Positions 1 through 8,196 are shown, counted from the stretch's first letter. The stretch is 29,201 nt of DNA from JAVVEZ01 sp032250895 (GCA_032250895.1 JAVVEZ010000042.1:1-29201), one strand, 5' to 3'. Numbers and translations are program-made. The notes: generated from the sequence alone by a model not told the origin.

Positions 1-2
1 GC

Positions 3-53
3 CTCAATGTGGAAAACCCTCGGCTCGATCGTTTCTACGGCGCAGACTCCTAG
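3..53 (+). CDS. Possible 3' end of a gene entering from the left edge
   Basis: One frame stays open from the left edge to a TAG at 51-53 and would give a C-terminus of 16 residues, LNVENPRLDRFYGADS. If real, the gene runs toward the aldehyde dehydrogenase and their stop codons overlap tail to tail (the ALDH stop lies at 50-52 on the other strand). The composition looks protein-like, but sixteen codons cannot establish a gene and I do not recognise the product. The stretch could equally be non-coding DNA downstream of the operon; I see no terminator hairpin in it. Confidence 0.25.
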   Translation, partial: LNVENPRLDRFYGADS

Positions 54-1528
54 CGTGGATAAAAGTTGGGGATTTTTGCGTCGATATTGACCCACACCGA
101 CTTGGGCTCGGTGTATTCATGCATCGCAAAATGACCCATTTCCCGGCCATAACCGGAATCCTTGATGCCGCCAAAGGGTGATCCGGGATGAAAGCGCTTG
201 TAGCAGTTGATCCACACCATCCCGGCTTCCATGGTCCGGGCGATCTTGTGGGCACGTTGCAGATTGTTGGTCCAGAGGCCGCCCCCGAGACCATAAACCG
301 TATCGTTGGCCAGCGCCAGCACCTCTTCGTCATTGCGGAAGGTGGAAACCGTCACGAAGGGTCCGAACACTTCTTCCTGGTTGACCCTGTCCCCCATTTT
401 CGCCCTGACCACGGTGGGCAGCACAAAACAACCCCGCTGCAAGTCGGCACCATCGGGAACCCGGCCTCCCAGCAGAATTTCTCCGCCCTGCTCCCGGGCG
501 ATCTGACAGTAGGAAAGCACCCGTTCCTGATGCATTTTTGAGGTCAGGGGCCCCATCTCCGTCGTCGGATCCAAGGGGTTGCCCTGCTTGATGGAGCGCG
601 CCAGAGTCAAAAACTTTTCAAGAAATTCATCGGCAATGTCTGCGTGCAGGATGAGACGCGATCCGGCAATACAGGCCTGGCCCTGATTGTGAAAAATGGC
701 AAAGGCGGAGCCGTTGACGGCGGCATCGATATCGGCATCTTCAAAAACGATGTTGGCGCCCTTGCCGCCCAGTTCGAGCTGCACACGCTTCAGATTGCCA
801 GCCGAGGCCTGCACGATCTTTCTACCGGTAAGCGTCGAACCGGTAAAGGATATTTTATCGACACCCGGATGCTCCGCCAGATATTGTCCGGCAATATGGC
901 CATAGCCGGGGATGACATTGATGACACCGGGAGGAAAGCCGGCCTGTGCAGCCAGCTCTGCCACCCGCAGCGTGGACAGCGGCGTCAGCTCCGCCTGCTT
1001 CATCACCACGGTATTCCCTGCTGCCAGGGCCGGCCCCAGTTTCCAGCTGGTAAACATCAGGGGGAAATTCCAGGGTACCACCTGCCCCACGACACCGACC
1101 GGCACCCGTGTCACATAATTCAGAAACCCGGTGTCCACCGGGATTACCGTGCCTTCATTCTTGTCCGGCATACCAGCAAAATAACGGAAGGTAGCCACGG
1201 TTCTGGCCACGTCCAGATTTCGGGTATCGCGGATGGGATGGCCGGTATCCAGACTTTCGATCAGGGACAGATTGTCCCGGTCAGCTTCGATGGCATTCGC
1301 CAGTTTGCCAATCAGATGGCCGCGCTCGGAGGGAGAAATGGCAGCCCATGCCGGAAAGGCAGCCCTGGCTGCCTGCACCGCACGGTCGACATCGGCTGCT
1401 TTTGCTTCGGCGACTTTTGCCAGTAAGGAGTTGTCGTAAGGATTGAGAACATCAAAGGTACTGCCATCGGCGGCATCAACGAATTCACCATTGATGAACA
1501 GGCCGGTCTGCACATTCATTTCTGTCAT
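50..1528 (-). CDS. NAD(P)-dependent aldehyde dehydrogenase, probable 4-hydroxymuconic semialdehyde dehydrogenase
   Basis: This 492-residue protein belongs to the classical aldehyde dehydrogenase superfamily and has its usual length. Visible motifs are the Rossmann-side PWNFP with Asn154, the cofactor-binding Lys177, the FTGS turn at 228-231, the general-base Glu252 in LELGGKG, and the catalytic Cys286 in NQGQACIAGS. The start at 1528 has a GGTGGA ribosome site just upstream; a second ATG at 1519 is possible. It is the last gene of the operon behind the two hydroquinone dioxygenase subunits. In known hydroquinone clusters the gene after them (hapF, pnpE in some strains) oxidises 4-hydroxymuconic semialdehyde to maleylacetate, so that substrate is inferred from context. 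Sequence alone would allow a betaine-aldehyde or phenylacetaldehyde-type substrate. Confidence 0.85.
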   Translation of the reverse strand: MTEMNVQTGLFINGEFVDAADGSTFDVLNPYDNSLLAKVAEAKAADVDRAVQAARAAFPAWAAISPSERGHLIGKLANAIEADRDNLSLIESLDTGHPIRDTRNLDVARTVATFRYFAGMPDKNEGTVIPVDTGFLNYVTRVPVGVVGQVVPWNFPLMFTSWKLGPALAAGNTVVMKQAELTPLSTLRVAELAAQAGFPPGVINVIPGYGHIAGQYLAEHPGVDKISFTGSTLTGRKIVQASAGNLKRVQLELGGKGANIVFEDADIDAAVNGSAFAIFHNQGQACIAGSRLILHADIADEFLEKFLTLARSIKQGNPLDPTTEMGPLTSKMHQERVLSYCQIAREQGGEILLGGRVPDGADLQRGCFVLPTVVRAKMGDRVNQEEVFGPFVTVSTFRNDEEVLALANDTVYGLGGGLWTNNLQRAHKIARTMEAGMVWINCYKRFHPGSPFGGIKDSGYGREMGHFAMHEYTEPKSVWVNIDAKIPNFYPR

Positions 1529-1615
1529 TTTTCCACCATTATTCCTAGGAACGCTTCATAAAAATTCTTCATAGACATTCTGCCGTCGCCGTCTTGAAAC
1601 AGCACGAGAATAGTT

Positions 1616-1640
1616 ACCGGAGTCCAGTCTGAACTCCGGT
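1616..1640. other. Intergenic hairpin between dioxygenase and ALDH genes
   Basis: ACCGGAGT (1616-1623) and ACTCCGGT (1633-1640) form a perfect 8-base-pair stem with a 9-base loop. It lies about 15 bases after the dioxygenase stop codon in the direction of transcription. No U-run follows on the minus strand, so it is more likely an mRNA-stabilising or processing hairpin, or a partial attenuator, than a full terminator. The remainder of the 126-base gap shows nothing clear apart from the ALDH ribosome site. Confidence 0.5.
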
Positions 1641-1654
1641 TTCCATGATGCTGA

Positions 1655-2650
1655 CTACCAGCGGCTCAGGCTGATCGGAAAGGGTTCCAACTCACCTGAA
1701 GCATAGCGTTCGGCCAGATCCGGCGTCCCATTTTCCATGACCATCAGCATGGAGCGCTTCGGTGAATAGCCCTGGTGGCGGATATCGGCCGGCATGGCAC
1801 AGACATCCCCGGCCTTCATGACGATACGACCTCTGGGGTTGCCGGTGTTCTTGTCCTGAATATTCCACTGGATTTCATCAGTGAGTTGAATGAACCACTC
1901 ATTGCGATCATTACCGTGGATGACCGGCAGCATATGCTCTTCGCTGGTGACACAGCAGATGCAGGACTTGGTGATCGAGGTAAAGGAAGGATTCCAGGTG
2001 ACATCACCGCGGGCGATGTGATCGAACAGGCTGATGGCATTCAACTGCCCTTCGAAGCCGGGTTCCACTTCGATCTCGGGCATGTCCACGGGCACATCGG
2101 CAAAGGCACGATTGATCGGATGACCGCTGGCATCGGAGCGTGGCGCCACGTCTCCAGGCAAACCGAGCATGCGGCGGGCAGGTTCAAAGCCGCGCGTCAG
2201 GGGGCCGGTGGCCTCCTTTGTTTTGGAGCCCAGCGGGGAACCGGTTTCCAGGGGGGCACTCAATGGGTCATAGCCCTCATTGATCCAGTCCCTGGCAATG
2301 GTTTCAAAGGCTTCCCTGACATCGTTGGTGGCAAAGGTCTCCAGATAATCGACCCCGGTATCCTTGTGACCCCGGCTGTAGGTGCCGGCAAAGATGTCCA
2401 CTGTGCCATAATGATTCTGGGTGCCAAAGACATCATCAAAAAATATCCAGCCATAGAAAAAACCCCAGCCGATATCACGCACCATGGCGCGCAGAAAGCG
2501 ATCGACTTCGATGGTATGAGTGCCCTTGGGCCAGGTGATGTGAACAAAATAGGCGTCGCGGGTGAAGGTAAAACCACCCAATGTAAAACTGCGATAACCC
2601 AGAACAGGGTCGGGTTGTGACGCGATAAGGGAAACGTTTTCTGTACTCAT
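1655..2650 (-). CDS. hapD: Hydroquinone 1,2-dioxygenase large subunit (cupin, HapD/PnpD type)
   Basis: This 331-residue protein has a C-terminal cupin domain (about 230-325) resembling 3-hydroxyanthranilate dioxygenase, preceded by a long N-terminal part that such small enzymes lack. The size (about 37 kDa), the adjacent 18-kDa cupin and the following ALDH match the two-subunit Fe(II) hydroquinone 1,2-dioxygenases of 4-hydroxyacetophenone and p-nitrophenol degraders, which open hydroquinone to 4-hydroxymuconic semialdehyde. Candidate iron ligands are His245, Asn247, Glu251 and His292. Their spacing (+2, +6, +47 from the first His) equals that of the ligand set I remember for crystallised PnpD (His256, Asn258, Glu262, His303); this memory was not checked. 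The position of the first iron His in 3-hydroxyanthranilate dioxygenase is Phe253 here. A run of Cys (C230, C232, C233) precedes the cupin. The native substrate may be a substituted hydroquinone. Confidence 0.75.
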   Translation of the reverse strand: MSTENVSLIASQPDPVLGYRSFTLGGFTFTRDAYFVHITWPKGTHTIEVDRFLRAMVRDIGWGFFYGWIFFDDVFGTQNHYGTVDIFAGTYSRGHKDTGVDYLETFATNDVREAFETIARDWINEGYDPLSAPLETGSPLGSKTKEATGPLTRGFEPARRMLGLPGDVAPRSDASGHPINRAFADVPVDMPEIEVEPGFEGQLNAISLFDHIARGDVTWNPSFTSITKSCICCVTSEEHMLPVIHGNDRNEWFIQLTDEIQWNIQDKNTGNPRGRIVMKAGDVCAMPADIRHQGYSPKRSMLMVMENGTPDLAERYASGELEPFPISLSRW

Positions 2651-2681
2651 GACTATTCCTCTTCAACTAAGATGCAATTTC

Positions 2682-2700
2682 AGGAGCCTGTCGGGCTCCT
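2682..2700. other. Intergenic hairpin between the dioxygenase subunit genes
   Basis: AGGAGCC (2682-2688) pairs with GGCTCCT (2694-2700) around a five-base loop. The hairpin begins within the stop codon of the small-subunit gene, in the 48-base gap before the large-subunit gene. There is no U-run on the transcribed strand, so it should not terminate; tuning of subunit ratio or mRNA stability is a guess. Confidence 0.45.
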
Positions 2701-3190
2701 AGTTAAGAATGCAGATTTCAGACCATTTTTCGATCGTTTCAGGGCCTGCCAGGGTCTGCAACAGAACCACGGCGGGTTTTGTTGACTTCATCTGATAGGC
2801 CGCTCCGGCCGGCAACAGCACCTCATGCCCCCGGCGGGCACGCACCAGGCCCATTCTCTTGCCTTTCGGCGCTGCGGCCAGTCTCACCGCACCCGCGCTG
2901 TGGCCTGGTTTCTCGCTGTCTTCCAGCTTGTAAAAGGTGAACTCGATTTCCCCATCCATGACAATCGCAAATTCGTCATGGGGCGCCGCGTACCATGGGG
3001 AGGTGCCTTCCACCCGGCTCACTTCCGCACCGTATTCCATATTGCTGACCACGGCCACACGTTCAAAGGGTGCGGAGTTGCCGGCAACTTCGTACATATT
3101 GGAAAAGGCATAGTGGCGCAGATCATCATTGAGGTCGATGCTGCCTTTTTCATAAGAGTCCAGGGACCCGATCTTGGTTTTGTATGTCAT
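2699..3190 (-). CDS. hapC: Hydroquinone 1,2-dioxygenase small subunit (HapC/PnpC type cupin)
   Basis: This 163-residue (about 18 kDa) protein is a single cupin-like domain; the DEFAIVMDGEIEF strand pair near residues 73-85 is the clearest part. I start it at the ATG at 3190, which has GGGGGAA 5 bases upstream; a TTG four codons earlier keeps the frame open but would place that ribosome site inside the gene. In known hydroquinone dioxygenases the small subunit pairs with the large one in an alpha2-beta2 enzyme and the metal sits in the large subunit; I see no full metal-ligand set here, which agrees. It lies 48 bases before the large-subunit gene. The assignment rests on size, fold and gene order; taken alone it would be called only a cupin protein. 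Confidence 0.7.
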   Translation of the reverse strand: MTYKTKIGSLDSYEKGSIDLNDDLRHYAFSNMYEVAGNSAPFERVAVVSNMEYGAEVSRVEGTSPWYAAPHDEFAIVMDGEIEFTFYKLEDSEKPGHSAGAVRLAAAPKGKRMGLVRARRGHEVLLPAGAAYQMKSTKPAVVLLQTLAGPETIEKWSEICILN

Positions 3191-3295
3191 TGTTTCCCCC
3201 AAAAGGAATGTTGCAGTGGTTGTGGCCAGTTATCGTTTCAAAAAATCACTTGTTTTGCCAGGGTCACCTGCTTGCAGTGCCTTTGGATTGCACTT

Positions 3296-5074
3296 TTATT
3301 GAGGCAACGCAAACACATAGAGAAGGTTCTCCCGGCCCGCTTTTATTTCAGGGCTCAGTCTCGCCTGGCTGTCGGTGGTGACGGAGGAACCCGTCCCCAC
3401 GGCAATATATTGCCGGCCATTGACCGCAAAACTGACAGGATAGCCAGTAACGGACGAGCCAAGGCTGGTTTGCCAGAGCACGGCGCCAGTTTCCTGATCC
3501 AGGGCCCGGAATTCACCTGCGATATCACCACCGAACAACAAGCCACCGCCGGTCGTCAGCAGCGACATGGTGGTCCCTCGCTGTTCGTATTTCCAGGCAC
3601 TTTTCCCGGTTTGTGCCGAGATGGCCTCGATGGTGCCACCCTTTTCGATACCAGGCGTCAGCTTTTCACGGCCAAAGATGCCATATAACTGTTCGCTGTC
3701 GGGCGCGTCCATGGTCACGGTAACATCGGCACAGGTATTCTGCAGGGGATAATACATCATGTTGGTGAGTGGGCTGTAGGCGCCTGCCTGCCAGTTCTTG
3801 CCGCCGGACAGGGCCGGACAGACTTCTATCTGCTGGCCGGTGGCGGTGAACAGCATGGCCGGGTTCACCCTGACCTTGCCGCTGACGCCGTCTATGCCGG
3901 CGACCACGGTCTGATGCACGGTGGGCCTGGCCCACAGAAAATCACCGTTTTCCCGGTTCAGGGTATAGACCAGGCCGGTTTTGCCGGGAATGCCGGTCAG
4001 CGTTTTATAAACCCTGCCGGCCTCGATGTCCGGATTGATCCAGGCCACTGAGGCGGGATCGGGGCTGACTTCGGTGTCGACCAGCAGTCTCTCGAAGGGA
4101 TGGTCCAGATCCCAGTGATCGACATTGTGCTGGTAATACCAGACGATCTTGCCGGTGTCGGGCGAAATCGCCAGGGTTGAGTTATGGTAGAGGTATTCAT
4201 GCTCATTGCCGGCCAGCAGGAATTTCGGTGACGGCGCGGTAACCGAGGTTCCCATATACAGCAGGTTCAGTTCAGGATCATAACTGGGCATCATCCAGGC
4301 TCCGACATGCCAGCGTTCCTCCCAGGGTATGCCACCCCAGCTGTCCACCTCGCCTTCTCCCGGCCGCTGTATGGTATTGAGACGCCAGAGCTCCTTGCCG
4401 GTATTGGCATCATGGGCGGTAATCACGCAGGCCTCGGGGCCTCCCGCCGGCATGCAGCCGCGGCCTGAAATGGCCTTGCCCCCGATGATGATCGGACCAC
4501 CACTTTGTTGGGCCGGATGGGTGTGATAATCAAAAATCTGACTTTCCCATTTGACCTTGCCACTGTGAACATCCAGGGCCACGATATAGTCATCGTTGCT
4601 GGTATAAATAATTGCATCGTTGTATATGGCCAGACTGCGATTGGTGGTCGTGGCAGGAATATAATCCGTGATATCGGCAGGGATGTCACGCCGGTATTCC
4701 CAGATCAGTTTTCCGGTGGCGGCATCCATGGCCTGAATCACATCACCGGGATTGGGCATGTACATGATGCCCCCGTAGACCAGGGGCGTGCCTTCCTGAA
4801 TGCCTTCAGCCAGAGGCGAAGACCAGACCAGTTCCAGGTTCTTCACATTTTCCCGATCGATCTCCCGCAGGGGACTGAAGCCCCAGGAATTCAGGGTTCT
4901 GCGCCACATCATCCAGTCTGCATCGGCAGGCTGCTGCAGGATGGCATCGCTCACTGGCACATAGTTCGACGGCTGTGGCACAGTCTGTGCCGACAAGGAC
5001 ATCGCCGGCATCAGCAAACAGCACAGCAGGCAGGACAGCAGAGAGGGGTGTAACGGAAAATTCAACGCGTGCAT
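3296..5074 (-). CDS. Secreted PQQ-dependent dehydrogenase (quinoprotein beta-propeller)
   Basis: This 592-residue protein has a signal peptide ending near SLSA (about residue 29) and repeated propeller W-motifs such as DAATGKLIWEY, DANTGKELWRL and ETGAVLWQT. It fits the type I quinoprotein alcohol dehydrogenase fold, oxidising a substrate in the periplasm and passing electrons to a cytochrome or quinone. Glu214 matches the catalytic metal Glu; Asp322 and Asp324 in HWDLD match the catalytic Asp and the additional Asp typical of lanthanide enzymes (XoxF, ExaF). The vicinal Cys pair of methanol dehydrogenases is absent (Ala-Thr at 141-142), and the usual metal Asn after GTG is replaced (GTSVTAP, 275-281). 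Cys207 and Cys216 may form another disulfide. It leads the hydroquinone operon, 105 bases before hapC, with AAGGGA before the ATG. The substrate is unknown; an aromatic or aliphatic alcohol upstream of hydroquinone is an inference. Confidence 0.85.
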   Translation of the reverse strand: MHALNFPLHPSLLSCLLCCLLMPAMSLSAQTVPQPSNYVPVSDAILQQPADADWMMWRRTLNSWGFSPLREIDRENVKNLELVWSSPLAEGIQEGTPLVYGGIMYMPNPGDVIQAMDAATGKLIWEYRRDIPADITDYIPATTTNRSLAIYNDAIIYTSNDDYIVALDVHSGKVKWESQIFDYHTHPAQQSGGPIIIGGKAISGRGCMPAGGPEACVITAHDANTGKELWRLNTIQRPGEGEVDSWGGIPWEERWHVGAWMMPSYDPELNLLYMGTSVTAPSPKFLLAGNEHEYLYHNSTLAISPDTGKIVWYYQHNVDHWDLDHPFERLLVDTEVSPDPASVAWINPDIEAGRVYKTLTGIPGKTGLVYTLNRENGDFLWARPTVHQTVVAGIDGVSGKVRVNPAMLFTATGQQIEVCPALSGGKNWQAGAYSPLTNMMYYPLQNTCADVTVTMDAPDSEQLYGIFGREKLTPGIEKGGTIEAISAQTGKSAWKYEQRGTTMSLLTTGGGLLFGGDIAGEFRALDQETGAVLWQTSLGSSVTGYPVSFAVNGRQYIAVGTGSSVTTDSQARLSPEIKAGRENLLYVFALPQ

Positions 5075-5115
5075 AGGAAATCCCTTGTTATTGTTTTGAG
5101 CACAAGCAGCTTATG

Positions 5116-5155
5116 GCAAGCTTGCAAATCTAGCAAACTTTGCATGTACTGTCAC
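5116..5155 (-). promoter_or_regulatory. Promoter with palindromic operators for the PQQ dehydrogenase/hydroquinone operon
   Basis: On the minus strand, GTGACA (5150-5155) and TAGATT (5127-5132) form a -35/-10 pair with exactly 17 bases between them. The perfect palindrome GCAAACTTTGC (5133-5143) fills the spacer next to the -10, and GCAAGCTTGC (5116-5125) covers the expected start site near 5120. Both share GCAA/TTGC half-sites, with centres about 17 bases apart. This is the classic placement for a repressor that responds to a pathway intermediate. No regulator gene is in view. On the plus strand TTGCAA (5122-5127) and TGTACT (5145-5150), also 17 apart, could drive rapA from the same site. 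Confidence 0.5.
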
Positions 5156-5225
5156 GGCAGGAAAAAGCGCTGTTCCAGGTCCGATCGATTGGATAAGATA
5201 GCGCCCCTTTTTCAGGCAGCTTGAT

Positions 5226-8138
5226 ATGCAAACTTTTGCAGTCGGACAGCGCTGGGTCAGCGACTCCGAAGCGGAGCTCGGTCTTGGTATCGTCACGGAC
5301 GTGACGGACCGAACCGTGACCGTGGAATTTCCCGGCAGTGGCCAGCAACGACAGTATGCAAAAGATGCCGCTCCGCTGACTCGTATTCGCTTTCAGGTCG
5401 GCGACGAGATCAGAAATCAGGCGCAGGAAACCTTTCTGGTCCGGGCTGTGATTGAGAACGCCGATGTGCTGAGCTATGAAGTCAGACCGGCAACGAAACC
5501 CAGGGCCCCTGTCACATGCTTGCCCGAATCTGCGCTCAGTGCCGTTATTTCCCTGCAGCAACCCTTGCAACGGCTGCTCAGTGGCCAGATCGATCTGCCA
5601 CAGTGGTATCGTTTGCGTTATCAGACCCTGCAAACACTGCATTTTATCGAGAAGTCTTCCCTGCTGGGTTTGTGCAGCGCCAGAACCGAGTTGCTGCCGC
5701 ATCAGCTCTACATCGCCCATGAAGTCGCTGGCCGTTATGCCCCGCGGGTATTGCTGGCCGATGAAGTCGGGCTGGGTAAAACCATCGAAGCCGGGATGAT
5801 CCTGCAACAGCAGTTGTTCAGCGGACTGGCCAGCCGCGTGCTGCTCATTGTGCCGGAATCCCTGGTACATCAGTGGCTGGTGGAAATGCGCAGACGCTTC
5901 AATCTCGCCTTCAGTGTCTTTGATGAAGAACGCTGCGAAGCCATCACCCGGGACAGCGGCGACAATCCTTTTCAAAGCGAACAACTGGTTCTGTGCAGCA
6001 GTGATTTTTTTCAGGCCCGGCCGCAGCGTCATGAAGAAGCCCTGATGGGGGAATGGGACCTGCTGATCGTCGACGAAGCGCACCATCTCGGCAATCCGGC
6101 TGTCTCCCATGATGGCAAGCCCGGCTCCGGGACACCTGCCTACCAACAGATGGAAGCTTTCAGTCAGCGGGTGAAGGGTCTCATCCTGCTGACGGCTACC
6201 CCTGACCAGGGGGGCGCACACAGCCAGTTTGCCCTGCTGCGTCTGCTGGATCCCGCCCGCTTCCACGACATCGACCTTTTTGTCAGCGAGCAGCAAACAT
6301 TTATTCAGCTTGCGGTTCTGGTCGACAGGCTATTGGCACTGGATACTCATGCTTCCCGGCTCTTTGCCGAGGGCGCAGCATCCTGCATCGCTGACATCAA
6401 GACACTGCTCCAGGATGACTCCCTGCTGCCCTTGTTGGCACACCTGCAAACGGCTGACACCCGGCAAGCCCGGGAAACGGCCAGGCAAGTTCTTGTGAGC
6501 AGTATTCTCGATCGCCATGGTACCGGCCGCGTGCTGTTTCGCAACAGTCGCAGCAGCGTGGCCGGATTCCCGGTCCGGCTGCTGCATGCCCAGGCACTGA
6601 GCTGTCCCGCCGGCTATCCCGCTGACCCTCGCAGCATCACCCCGGAAACAGACAAGGGCAACGACAGCACCTGGTTGTCCCTGGACCCCAGGGTCGGCTT
6701 TGTCGTGGATTTTGTTCGCCGGCACCAAAAAACCAAAATTCTGCTGATCTGCGCCAGCCGGAAAACGGCCATCGCCCTTGAAGCATTTCTGCGCCTGCGC
6801 CACGGTGTTCGCAGCAGTGTTTTCCACGAAGCCATGACCCTGATCGAACGTGATCGCTCCGCAGCCTATTTCGCCGATGCCCAGGCCGGAGGACAGATTC
6901 TGCTGTGCTCGGAAATCGGCAGTGAAGGCCGCAATTTTCAGTTCAGCCAGCATCTGATTCTCTTTGACCTGCCGCTGAATCCGGATTTGTTGGAACAGCG
7001 CATCGGCCGTCTCGATCGCATCGGCCAACGGCAAAACATTCACCTGCATGTTCCCTACCTCAGCAGGACTGCTCAGGCGCTGTTGTTTCGTTGGTATCAC
7101 GAGGGACTGCATGCCTTCAGCCAGGTCAATAACGCCGGCTTCCTGGTGTATCGGGAATTGGGTGAGGAATTGCAGCAACTGCTGGGTCAGGACCTCAGCT
7201 CCGTACAAACGGTGAACGACTTCATCGATCGCAGCGCCGAACTCAATGCCCGCTGTCAACGTCAACTGGCAGCAGGCAAGGATCGCTTGCTGGAGATCAA
7301 TTCATACAACGAAACACTCAGCCGTGAATTGATGGAAGACATACAAGCCTTGGAAAAAAGTGGCTCTCCCGAGGACTTTCTGACCAGCCTGTTGGCCACC
7401 TTTGGCCTGGAAGCCGAAGAAAACAGCGATGGCACGTGGATCGTCAATCCCGGCGAGCACATGCTGGTGGATGCCTTTCCTGTCGTGCCTGACGAAGGGA
7501 TGAGCTTGAGCTATCAGCGCGCCATTGCCCTGCACCGGGAAGACATTCAATTCGTCACCTGGCACCACCCCCTGGTGGAGCAGGGCATTGATCTGGTGCT
7601 GCAGGGCGACTACGGCAAAACCAGCGTCAGTCTTTTGCGCAGCAAGGGACTGTCCTCCGCAGGTATCCTGCTGGAAGCCTGCTACCGGATTAGTGTCCAT
7701 GCGCCTGAAAAACTTCAGCTCAAGCGTTTCCTGCCCTGTACTGTGATCCGGGTACTGATCGATGGCCAGGGCAGGAATCTGAGTCAGGCACTGGACTTTC
7801 AGACCCTCGATGCCAGGCTGGAAGCGGTGGACAAAGCCCGGGTACTGCCCCTGATTGCCGAAAGGAGCAAGCAGATATCGACATTGTGCCGGCAGAGTGA
7901 AGCCATCGCCCTGGCACAATTGCCCGCCATCATTCAGCGCAGTACCCGGCAGATGCTGGCAAGCCTCAGTGATGAAATCAAGCGTCTGCTGGCCCTGAGA
8001 AAAGTCAATCCCAATGTGCGGGACGCCGAGATAGACTTTCTCAAAAAACAGGTACAGGGCCTGCATCAGGCCATGCAGGAAGCGAGCCTGCAACTGGAAG
8101 GGCTGCAAGTGGTTTTTGTGGTCGCGGCTGGGGTTTGA
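5226..8138 (+). CDS. rapA: RNA polymerase-associated SWI2/SNF2 ATPase RapA (HepA)
   Basis: RapA binds RNA polymerase and uses ATP to help recycle it after transcription. The protein has 970 residues, almost exactly the length of E. coli RapA. Residues 1-100 hold the beta-rich N-terminal domains (opening FAVGQRWVSDSEAELGLG). Walker A is DEVGLGKT at 179-186 and the DEAH box is at 283-286 in LIVDEAHHLG. The second helicase lobe contains SEIGSEGRNFQF and the arginine-finger motif EQRIGRLDRIGQ, and the C-terminal third matches the RapA-specific domain. It is transcribed divergently from the PQQ operon across 151 bases and followed after 58 bases by the metallopeptidase gene on the same strand. No key residue appears to be missing. 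Confidence 0.97.
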   Translation: MQTFAVGQRWVSDSEAELGLGIVTDVTDRTVTVEFPGSGQQRQYAKDAAPLTRIRFQVGDEIRNQAQETFLVRAVIENADVLSYEVRPATKPRAPVTCLPESALSAVISLQQPLQRLLSGQIDLPQWYRLRYQTLQTLHFIEKSSLLGLCSARTELLPHQLYIAHEVAGRYAPRVLLADEVGLGKTIEAGMILQQQLFSGLASRVLLIVPESLVHQWLVEMRRRFNLAFSVFDEERCEAITRDSGDNPFQSEQLVLCSSDFFQARPQRHEEALMGEWDLLIVDEAHHLGNPAVSHDGKPGSGTPAYQQMEAFSQRVKGLILLTATPDQGGAHSQFALLRLLDPARFHDIDLFVSEQQTFIQLAVLVDRLLALDTHASRLFAEGAASCIADIKTLLQDDSLLPLLAHLQTADTRQARETARQVLVSSILDRHGTGRVLFRNSRSSVAGFPVRLLHAQALSCPAGYPADPRSITPETDKGNDSTWLSLDPRVGFVVDFVRRHQKTKILLICASRKTAIALEAFLRLRHGVRSSVFHEAMTLIERDRSAAYFADAQAGGQILLCSEIGSEGRNFQFSQHLILFDLPLNPDLLEQRIGRLDRIGQRQNIHLHVPYLSRTAQALLFRWYHEGLHAFSQVNNAGFLVYRELGEELQQLLGQDLSSVQTVNDFIDRSAELNARCQRQLAAGKDRLLEINSYNETLSRELMEDIQALEKSGSPEDFLTSLLATFGLEAEENSDGTWIVNPGEHMLVDAFPVVPDEGMSLSYQRAIALHREDIQFVTWHHPLVEQGIDLVLQGDYGKTSVSLLRSKGLSSAGILLEACYRISVHAPEKLQLKRFLPCTVIRVLIDGQGRNLSQALDFQTLDARLEAVDKARVLPLIAERSKQISTLCRQSEAIALAQLPAIIQRSTRQMLASLSDEIKRLLALRKVNPNVRDAEIDFLKKQVQGLHQAMQEASLQLEGLQVVFVVAAGV

Positions 8139-8196
8139 CGCCAATTATGGCTATACTGGTCGGGTCTTGAATTTTCACCGTCATCAAAAGGAACAC

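Noticed and set aside
1655..2650. Annotation as a plain 3-hydroxyanthranilate 3,4-dioxygenase
   Set aside because: The first iron His position is Phe, the protein is about twice the length of bacterial enzymes of that type, and gene context fits hydroquinone dioxygenase.
5130..6296. Long minus-strand frame within rapA that would extend across the divergent promoter
   Set aside because: RapA motifs on the plus strand are intact; the antisense sequence resembles no protein.
8116..8196. Upstream extension of the M16C peptidase overlapping rapA
   Set aside because: It starts at a non-ATG codon inside rapA without ribosome site, whereas ATG 8197 has AAAAGGAAC upstream and precedes the conserved sequence.
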